Assembly (NCBI RefSeq): GCF_018362995.1
Contig: NZ_CP074372.1
Span: 4,154,001 to 4,218,000, forward strand
DNA from: Chryseobacterium indologenes
Lineage (GTDB): Bacteria > Bacteroidota > Bacteroidia > Flavobacteriales > Weeksellaceae
Direction of reading: 5' to 3'
Length of the DNA stretch: 64,000 nucleotides
Shown here: piece after piece, positions 58,332-64,000 of the stretch
How the letters are laid out: every line of letters begins with the position of its first letter
Position numbering within the stretch: the first letter of the stretch is position 1
Notes under the pieces: generated by a model
What the model was told of the DNA's origin: nothing
Databases searched by the model: none
Seen by the model: only the letters and a program-made list of their open reading frames with translations
Position numbers and translations under genes: made by a program

Positions 58332-59048
58332 ATGCAAGAGGATGTAAGAAAAGATTTTTTGCCGTTAGTTTCTAAATCATGGAGGTTCATGACCTGGCTC
58401 ACCAGAACGTCGGCTGCACTTTTATTATTGGTGATGTTTTTAGTGTTATTGATATTACCCGTTATTATTTGCAAAAATATTACAATGCTTGTTGTAGTAT
58501 CAATTTTGTACTATCCGGCCCTGGGTTTTGGTTTATACCGTTTTATTCTTTATCAGAAGACGGTCAGAAAAAGAATAGTTAAAAGAATAGTGGTGGATGA
58601 TAAGGGAGTTCATTATGAAAGAAAAGATGGTACAACAGACCATATTCTTTACCATGATCTGGAAAAATATAACCTTGCAGATGAATATGATGTAGATCTT
58701 AGCCCCAGAAATAAAATCTATGTATTGAAAGTAAAACACAATGACTCTGTAACATATGTAGATTTTGATGGAGTGGATGCAGGTTACAGCAGCTATATTG
58801 TTAATCTCAAAGCTTTACGGAGAAGATATATTCAGGGAATCGTTTACTTCAGACCGGATTTGCGTATAAATCCTTCTGTTTATACTACATACAATATCAA
58901 TCCTGTAGATTTTACATTTGATAAAAAAGAATATTGGACAGTGTTTGTGAAGACTTTAGCAGTATTAATCCTGTTAGGTTCAGTATTGGGATGTATTATG
59001 CTGGGACTGGTTAAATGGCTTGCCAAAGATCAGATTTATTTACATTAA
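58332..59048 (+). CDS. membrane protein of unknown function
   Basis: A 238-residue protein with two adjacent N-terminal transmembrane helices (about residues 25-47 and 52-72), a soluble part of about 130 residues rich in charged and aromatic positions (with DDKGVHYERKDGTTDHILYHDLEKYNL, reminiscent of PH-like membrane-associated domains), and a C-terminal transmembrane helix (about 205-228). The order two helices, PH-like domain, helix occurs in small envelope proteins of unknown role. No family assigned. Confidence 0.65.
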   Translation: MQEDVRKDFLPLVSKSWRFMTWLTRTSAALLLLVMFLVLLILPVIICKNITMLVVVSILYYPALGFGLYRFILYQKTVRKRIVKRIVVDDKGVHYERKDGTTDHILYHDLEKYNLADEYDVDLSPRNKIYVLKVKHNDSVTYVDFDGVDAGYSSYIVNLKALRRRYIQGIVYFRPDLRINPSVYTTYNINPVDFTFDKKEYWTVFVKTLAVLILLGSVLGCIMLGLVKWLAKDQIYLH

Positions 59049-59195
59049 AAATCATCCGGCAAAAATTTCACAGTCAATTAAATTTATTTTCACTTCTCAA
59101 AATCTTATGCTTATATTTATTTTATGTTAAGGCATGACAGCCCATGAAATGAAGATTGTTTCTTTCAAAACGAGGCTGGATTTAAAATTAAATGA

Positions 59196-60245
59196 ATGAA
59201 AAATTTAAAAAAGCAGCTCGGGCAGTTTCCCGATGAAAAAAGAAAAGAATATTTCAATACACTTCCCAATTATCTTAATGGGAGATTTCAGAATATATTG
59301 ACAACCCCTTCTTTACTGGAAGGAGAAAGTATGACCAAAGTACTTTTCCATACTTTGTGTAAAGTGGAAAATACTTCGCCAAAAACGGCACTTCCATTTG
59401 TAATAACAGATCTAAAGAACCTTCATCCGGAAGAAAATGTTTTGGTATGGTTCGGGCACAGTTCCTATTTCATACAGGTAGATGGCAAGAAATTTCTTAT
59501 AGATCCCGTTTTCAGCGGAAATGCTTCTCCAATGCCGGGTTCCATAAAAGCTTTCCAGGGAGCCGATTATTACAAACCGGAACACATGCCGGAGATTGAC
59601 TTTCTGCTGATCTCCCACGATCATTGGGATCATCTCGATTATAAAACCGTTCAGGAATTAAAAGATAAAGTTGGTAAAGTCATTTGTGGTTTGGGTACAG
59701 GCCAGCATTTTGAATATTGGGGCTGGGGTTTCGACAAAATCATCGAAAAAAACTGGTGGGAAAGTATTGACATCGCAGAAGGCTTCAGAATTACACTCAC
59801 TCCTGCAAGACACTTCTCAGGAAGATTACTGAACCGTAATATCTCACTCTGGACTTCCTTTGTTTTAAAAACCCCTACAAAAAAAATATTTTTGGGAGGA
59901 GACAGCGGTTATGGAAATCATTTTACAGAAATTGGAGATAAATACGGCCCATTTGATCTGGCCATTATGGAAAACGGACAGTATAACGAAAAGTGGCCAT
60001 ACATTCACACTTTGCCGGATCAGCTCATCACGGAAATAAAAGAACTGAAGGCTAATAATTTTATTCCTGTCCACAATTCCAAATTTAAGCTGGCTCAGCA
60101 CGCATGGTATGAACCTTTAGAACTGGCCTCAAAAAATGCAGAAGAAAATAATATCCCCATTACCCTTCCCATGATCGGTGAAAAGGTTGATCTGAACCAG
60201 TTGGGAATCATAACCTGGAAAAAATGGTGGGAGGACTGTTGGTAA
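59196..60245 (+). CDS. metallo-beta-lactamase fold hydrolase (NAPE-PLD/UlaG-like)
   Basis: A 349-residue MBL-fold enzyme. The metal-binding motif HDHWDHLD (about residues 139-146) is intact, preceded by WFGHSSYFIQVDGKKFLIDPVF and followed by PARHFSGR, GGDSGYG and PVHNSKF. The N-terminal extension before the fold (about 1-80) and HFSGR pattern match the N-acyl-phosphatidylethanolamine phospholipase D-like group more than UlaG. Substrate unknown. Alternative ATG at 59192 is out of frame. Confidence 0.88.
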   Translation: MKNLKKQLGQFPDEKRKEYFNTLPNYLNGRFQNILTTPSLLEGESMTKVLFHTLCKVENTSPKTALPFVITDLKNLHPEENVLVWFGHSSYFIQVDGKKFLIDPVFSGNASPMPGSIKAFQGADYYKPEHMPEIDFLLISHDHWDHLDYKTVQELKDKVGKVICGLGTGQHFEYWGWGFDKIIEKNWWESIDIAEGFRITLTPARHFSGRLLNRNISLWTSFVLKTPTKKIFLGGDSGYGNHFTEIGDKYGPFDLAIMENGQYNEKWPYIHTLPDQLITEIKELKANNFIPVHNSKFKLAQHAWYEPLELASKNAEENNIPITLPMIGEKVDLNQLGIITWKKWWEDCW

Positions 60246-60275
60246 GGATATACATTTCTTTTAATTTAAAATATG

Positions 60276-60305
60276 AAAACCTGCCCATTACTGAGCAGGT
60301 TTTTC
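60276..60305 (+). terminator. rho-independent terminator
   Basis: AAAACCTGC (60276-60284) pairs with GCAGGTTTT (60295-60303), followed by a T. It ends the MBL hydrolase gene and may also serve the convergent lipoprotein gene. Confidence 0.85.
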
Positions 60306-60326
60306 CTTATTATAAAAAAATAATCA

Positions 60327-61166
60327 CTACAAAGGCTCCTTATGGTTGACCTTCGTATGAATGATGTCGTAAAATACAGTTGGGTTATTGGCATCAGGAG
60401 TAATTCTGTAAGTGAATGTTGTTTCGTTCAGAAGCAGAATATCTACAACACGCGTAAAAGTAGGCGTGGTAAGTGTTCTCTTTTTTCCATCCGGAGAAAT
60501 TGACCAGGTGCCTTCAGATCTTAATACATCATTTAATCCGAAAATTTTAAAAGTTCCGTTAGCTTTGAAGTAAGAATATCCTACATATCCGGCAACACTT
60601 GCATCTGTAAGTGCTACATTATTTCCGCTTTTATCCTTTGCACCAGTTGTTTCCCATGGCGTGGAGGCTAATGTAAGCTGTCCGTTAGTTGGTTCCGCAT
60701 GAGAAGTTTTTGTATGGATGATGTCATAGTACACAGAAGGATCACTTGAGTTAGGATGGATTCTGTACGTGAATTCATTTTTGTTCAAAACAAGAATTTC
60801 AACATCACGGGTGAAAATAGTAGTTCCGTCCGGGTTTAATGCTACAATTGTTCTTGTTTTTCCCTGTGCATCTACAGACCAGGTTCCCATAGATCTCAAT
60901 ACATCAGTCAGATTATATATAGCAAACTTTCCGTCTGCCTTGAAGTAAGCAAACCCTACATATCCGGCCACGCTGGCATCAGTAAGCGCTACATTATTTC
61001 CGTTTTTATCCTTAGCTCCGGTAGTTTCCCATGGAGTAGATGAAAGTACCTGTGAGGGAGTCTGCTGTTCAATAATAATTTCATTGTCATCACTTGAGCA
61101 TGCAACAAAAGATGCTGATAACAGTGCTGCTGCAGACAGATAACATAATTTTTTCAGTGTATTCAT
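60327..61166 (-). CDS. lipoprotein with two tandem DUF4822 domains
   Basis: A 279-residue lipoprotein (lipobox SFVAC, C23) made of two near-identical domains of about 110 residues (about 43-157 and 165-278). Each begins with STPWETTGAKDK and includes ALTDASVAGYVG, YFKA-G-F-I, DVLRS-GTWS and ends FYDIIHTK or YYDIIHTK. This matches DUF4822 as I recall it, present in Firmicutes and Bacteroidota. The high identity between copies indicates recent internal duplication. Function unknown. Confidence 0.85.
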   Translation of the reverse strand: MNTLKKLCYLSAAALLSASFVACSSDDNEIIIEQQTPSQVLSSTPWETTGAKDKNGNNVALTDASVAGYVGFAYFKADGKFAIYNLTDVLRSMGTWSVDAQGKTRTIVALNPDGTTIFTRDVEILVLNKNEFTYRIHPNSSDPSVYYDIIHTKTSHAEPTNGQLTLASTPWETTGAKDKSGNNVALTDASVAGYVGYSYFKANGTFKIFGLNDVLRSEGTWSISPDGKKRTLTTPTFTRVVDILLLNETTFTYRITPDANNPTVFYDIIHTKVNHKEPL

Positions 61167-61316
61167 AAGGGTATTTTTTAAGTCTTTGCAAACTTATTCC
61201 TAATAAATATCAAAACGTTGTACAGAATATCTCTTTTGTTGTAGAAAACATAACAGATTTTAGATTAGAATGAGAAAAACAATATTTTTGACAAATATTA
61301 CTAATCGAAGTAACAA

Positions 61317-61371
61317 ATTCCCCTCTTTTGGATGGGTGGCGAAAATTCAAAGAATTTTTGACGGGGTGGTT
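61317..61371. repeat. dispersed intergenic repeat, copy 2 (inverted relative to copy 1)
   Basis: Read on the minus strand it gives AACCACCCCGTC, an A/T-rich middle, GCCACCCATCC, then GAGGGGAAT, the same order as at 15548-15600. The gap 61167-61436 otherwise holds only the promoter-like element described next. Confidence 0.7.
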
Positions 61372-61425
61372 TTAATATTCCCGGATAAAAACATATTTTT
61401 TACCATAATAATTCACCAAAAATTC

Positions 61426-61433
61426 TATTTTTG
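61426..61433 (+). promoter_or_regulatory. -7-like element three bases before the DUF434 gene start
   Basis: TATTTTTG fits TAnnTTTG but its last base is only three bases before ATG 61437. If functional, the transcript would start at or inside the first codons. Confidence 0.4.
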
Positions 61434-61436
61434 AGT

Positions 61437-62150
61437 ATGAATAGCAGAAACCGCGGAAAAAATACGGGTGATGATACCTTGTTCGGTTCAGAGAAACAGA
61501 TCAGTAAACTGAAACTGGCTGTTGAGGATATGCGGTATCTTCTGACCAGAGAATATCCGGAAAAAGCAGCTTCTGAACTTGTTGGAAACCGGTATAGATT
61601 GAAAACCCGTCAGATACAGGCTTTTCGGGGTGCATCCGCATCAGATTCTCAACTTTACAACAGGCGGTTGAAACACGTGGAAACTTTAGATTTAAAAGGT
61701 AAAACGGTTTACCTCGATGGTTTTAATGTGCTGATTCTATTGGAAAGTCTGCTTTCCGAAGCGTATATATTTGAAGGATTGGATGGCTGTTTCCGTGACC
61801 TTTCTGGAGTTCACGGAACCTATAAAAGAGTCAATCAGACTTTAAGAGCGATAGAACTGGTTGCTGCCTTTTATCAGAAAAATCAGATTCAGAAGCTAGT
61901 CTGGATCTTTGATAAACCGGTTTCAAACAGTGGACGGATTAAGCAGATTATTCTTGAATTCGCAGAACAGCACCAGCTCAACTGGGAAGTTGATCTGCAG
62001 TTTAATCCGGATAAGTTTTTAGCGGAAAGTTCAGAAATTATTATTTCTTCTGATGCCTGGATTCTTGATCATTGTAAAGAATGGTTTAACCTGATTGGTT
62101 ATCTGATCAGAGAAGAAAAACTTCCTGTTAATCTGATTAAAATGCTGTAA
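61437..62150 (+). CDS. DUF434 domain protein
   Basis: A 237-residue protein. The N-terminal DUF434 part has R-N-R-G-K-N...DDTLFG and YLLTREYPEKAASELVGNRYRL (about residues 30-51). A second domain with VYLDGFNVLILLESLLS (about 90-107) and LVWIFDKPVSNSGRI (about 150-164) looks like a PIN/NYN-type nuclease core with Asp residues at expected places. That last point is inference; the family has no known role. It ends three bases before the next gene, so the two form a unit. Confidence 0.8.
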   Translation: MNSRNRGKNTGDDTLFGSEKQISKLKLAVEDMRYLLTREYPEKAASELVGNRYRLKTRQIQAFRGASASDSQLYNRRLKHVETLDLKGKTVYLDGFNVLILLESLLSEAYIFEGLDGCFRDLSGVHGTYKRVNQTLRAIELVAAFYQKNQIQKLVWIFDKPVSNSGRIKQIILEFAEQHQLNWEVDLQFNPDKFLAESSEIIISSDAWILDHCKEWFNLIGYLIREEKLPVNLIKML

Positions 62151-62153
62151 AAT

Positions 62154-62804
62154 ATGAACCTGTTTGATCCCTATATTTCCCTGTTTTCTAAAGAATGGAA
62201 AGACAAATACCAAGGTGTTTTAGTGAAAGAACATCTGGAAACTCTGGAAAAAAATCTTCAGAGAGGTAAGGAAAATACTTTAGAACTTCATCTTCCTTAT
62301 TTTAATGAAGAAATAATCATTGACAGGCAGGAAAGCTTTGAAAAATTTATTGATATTCTGGAAAGTAAGGATTCAGATGAGGTGAAAACAGAATCTCTGG
62401 AAGCAATGCCGTTTGAACATTGGCTGAATATTTTAGGACAAAGGTTAACCTCAGCAAGTATCCGTCATGAAAATGCAATTCCACCTTTAAAAACAACTCT
62501 GATCAAAGCTTGTGAGGAACCCTTCAATAGCGAAATTACCATTGCACAGAGAGCCTGGGAAAAACATATCGGAAGAATGGATGACGATTTCTGGGGAGAA
62601 ATCAAGGGAAACAATCAGCAGAAACAGGAAAAAGTAATGGCAAAAATCCATGATATCCTTGACAACAGAACCTGGTGGAATGTTTTCTTTCACTACAAAC
62701 ATGAACTGGTTTTTGAAGTCAGAGAAAAAGAAGGTCACGGAATCCGCTGGAGCCATGGTGGAACAAAACTGATCGGCTTTCTGGAAAAATTTATCAACGA
62801 ATAA
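62154..62804 (+). CDS. unrecognised 216-residue protein, partner of the DUF434 gene
   Basis: A soluble, mostly helical protein with many charged and aromatic residues, including the stretch EHWLNILGQRLTSASIRHENAIPPLKTTL (about residues 83-111) and a C-terminal ending WSHGGTKLIGFLEKFINE. I see no signal peptide, membrane helix or catalytic motif that I can name. The gap of three bases to the DUF434 gene points to co-translation and a shared task. Confidence 0.7.
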   Translation: MNLFDPYISLFSKEWKDKYQGVLVKEHLETLEKNLQRGKENTLELHLPYFNEEIIIDRQESFEKFIDILESKDSDEVKTESLEAMPFEHWLNILGQRLTSASIRHENAIPPLKTTLIKACEEPFNSEITIAQRAWEKHIGRMDDDFWGEIKGNNQQKQEKVMAKIHDILDNRTWWNVFFHYKHELVFEVREKEGHGIRWSHGGTKLIGFLEKFINE

Positions 62805-62933
62805 ATAAAGCACAAACATCTGTGTCATCTGCGAAAAATGTAATAAAAAAAGCTTTTGCAGTTTCATAAGGTACTTTAGTTTTCCTTTTTCTCATTCTTT
62901 TGAATTGCGTAAAAACATTGCGCATTAAACTTC

Positions 62934-62941
62934 TAGTTTTG
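62934..62941 (+). promoter_or_regulatory. -7 promoter element for tatD
   Basis: TAGTTTTG fits TAnnTTTG and lies 61 bases before ATG 63003. Confidence 0.5.
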
Positions 62942-63002
62942 CAGATAAAAACAAGAGCTATCATATTTGAACAACAGTTATAAATAATATTAAAAAAACA
63001 AA

Positions 63003-63788
63003 ATGAACACATACATTGATATTGGCATTAATCTGACCAATAAACAGTTCTATAATGAACACGAAGAAATAATCAACCGTGCTTTGGATCATGGTGTTGA
63101 GCATATGATTCTCACAGGAACCAGCGTAAAGGGAAGTAAAGAATCTGCTGAAATTGCTGAAGAATATCCGGAAATTTTATTTTCAACAGCCGGGATTCAT
63201 CCCCACGACGCCAAATCGTTTAACGGTGAAAGCATTGCTGAACTCAGGAAATTGTTGAAACAGGATCATGTGATTTCAGTAGGCGAGTGCGGACTTGATT
63301 TTGACCGTGATTTCTCTCCCAGACCCGTTCAGGAAAAATGTTATAAAGCCCAGCTGGAATTGGCTATAGAAGTCAATAAACCGCTTTTTCTTCATGAAAG
63401 ATCCGCATTTAAAAGATTTAATGACATCACAGATGAATACCTTTCCCAATTACCGGAAGCTGTTGTACATTGCTTTACCGGAACATTGGATGAAGCGAAA
63501 ATCTATCTGGACAAAGGATTTTATTTAGGATTTACAGGAGCTGTCAGCGATGAGAAAAGATTTAAACATCTCGAAGACGTTATAAAATATGTTCCTCTTG
63601 ACAGAATGATGATTGAAACAGATGCTCCTTTTATGCTTCCGAAAAATATGCCCAGAATGCAGAACAGGCGAAATGAACCCTCATTTTTACCTTATGTAGC
63701 ACAGACAATTGCCCACCTGAAGAAGATCAGTATTTCTGAAGTCGCAGACGAGACTACAGAAACGGCCAGAAATTTTTTCAAACTATAA
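63003..63788 (+). CDS. tatD: TatD family metal-dependent hydrolase
   Basis: A 261-residue amidohydrolase-fold nuclease. It matches E. coli TatD rather than YcfH or YjjV at the N-terminus, where DIGINL (D6, N10) replaces the usual H-x-H. Other motifs are STAGIHPHDAK, VGECGLDFDRDF, HCFTGTLDEA, LIETDAP-like IETDAPFML and RRNEPSFLP. TatD enzymes are 3'-5' DNases or D-aminoacyl-tRNA-type hydrolases depending on subfamily. Confidence 0.93.
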   Translation: MNTYIDIGINLTNKQFYNEHEEIINRALDHGVEHMILTGTSVKGSKESAEIAEEYPEILFSTAGIHPHDAKSFNGESIAELRKLLKQDHVISVGECGLDFDRDFSPRPVQEKCYKAQLELAIEVNKPLFLHERSAFKRFNDITDEYLSQLPEAVVHCFTGTLDEAKIYLDKGFYLGFTGAVSDEKRFKHLEDVIKYVPLDRMMIETDAPFMLPKNMPRMQNRRNEPSFLPYVAQTIAHLKKISISEVADETTETARNFFKL

Positions 63789-63823
63789 AAAAGAGCTCTA
63801 CTGATAAAGTAAAGCTCTTTTTT
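63787..63823 (+). terminator. rho-independent terminator between tatD and the right-edge gene
   Basis: AAAAAAGAGCT (63787-63797) pairs with AGCTCTTTTTT (63813-63823), with an inner TACT/AGTA pairing. It should act on both strands. Confidence 0.8.
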
Positions 63824-63846
63824 TATAAGCAGAATTGTCTTTCTTT

Positions 63847-64000
63847 TTACAAACTCTTTATTGCTGATTCTAAAGCCAGCTCCATCATAGGATTCAAGGC
63901 TTTTTCTCTCTCGTCAGCAGAGATTTTTTCATGCGTAGGAATGATATCCGTTACCGTAAGAATAGTAGCAGCATTTTTTCCTAAATGTTGAGCATTGGCA
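63847..64000 (-). CDS. deoD: purine-nucleoside phosphorylase, C-terminal fragment
   Basis: The 3' end of a gene that enters from the right edge on the minus strand, ending at TAA 63847-63849. The visible 50 residues read NAQHLGKNAATILTVTDIIP, then a loop, then EREKALNPMMELALESA, which matches the C-terminal strand-loop-helix of DeoD-type purine-nucleoside phosphorylase (consensus TI-T-V-S/T-D ... ER-x-x-F-x-x-M). The active-site residues lie outside the window. Confidence 0.7.
   Translation of the reverse strand, partial: ANAQHLGKNAATILTVTDIIPTHEKISADEREKALNPMMELALESAIKSL

Overview
The window is AT-rich chromosomal DNA from a member of the Bacteroidota, most likely Chryseobacterium or a close relative (Weeksellaceae). 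This rests on repeated TAnnTTTG promoter -7 elements, a PorP/SprF protein and a type IX secretion sorting domain, DUF5606, DUF3822 and DUF349 proteins, and small precursors with the Chryseobacterium-style MKNLKKVSR...GG leader. I saw no insertion sequence, prophage, CRISPR array or rRNA operon. The genus is an inference.

Layout. 1-3.6 kb: 3' end of a dihydrofolate reductase, a membrane TPR-like protein, a TRIC/UPF0126 channel, an IVS-type four-helix-bundle gene bracketed by a 16-bp inverted repeat, coaD and ddl. 3.7-9.1 kb: a PASTA protein, rluD, a PorP/SprF protein, hemW and murI. 9.2-13.7 kb: a divergent nitroreductase/HxlR-regulator pair sharing an 18-bp inverted operator, then rsmD, DUF3822, a Smr protein, a metallophosphoesterase and two exported proteins. 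13.8-22.3 kb: a serine hydrolase, an archaemetzincin-like lipoprotein, a SixA-like phosphatase, ruvX-def-DUF5606, mazG, two lipoproteins and a surface protein. 22.6-30 kb: a 1238-residue phosphoesterase/kinase-like/beta-barrel fusion, an HD-plus-Pycsar-effector-like membrane protein and a GAF protein.

30.3-44.7 kb: a complete 14-gene complex I operon, nuoA to nuoN, on the minus strand, with an outer-membrane beta-barrel gene inserted between nuoF and nuoG. 45-55.6 kb: a 58-residue membrane protein, a GNAT protein, a Zn peptidase, yigZ, two tandem Cys-rich double-glycine-leader peptides, ribD, a DUF349 protein, aroE, a secreted endonuclease with a T9SS tail, an FtsX-like permease and rbfA. 55.6-64 kb: methylmalonyl-CoA epimerase, a tRNA with CAT anticodon, a PhoD-type phosphatase, an MBL hydrolase, a tandem-DUF4822 lipoprotein, a DUF434 protein with an unknown partner, tatD and the 3' end of a purine nucleoside phosphorylase.

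Most of the window is housekeeping. The parts most worth a second look are the tandem Cys-rich peptides, the HD/PycTM-like fusion, the three-part phosphoesterase/kinase-like/barrel protein, the symmetrical HxlR operator pair, and several promoters placed only 3-8 bases before the start codon.
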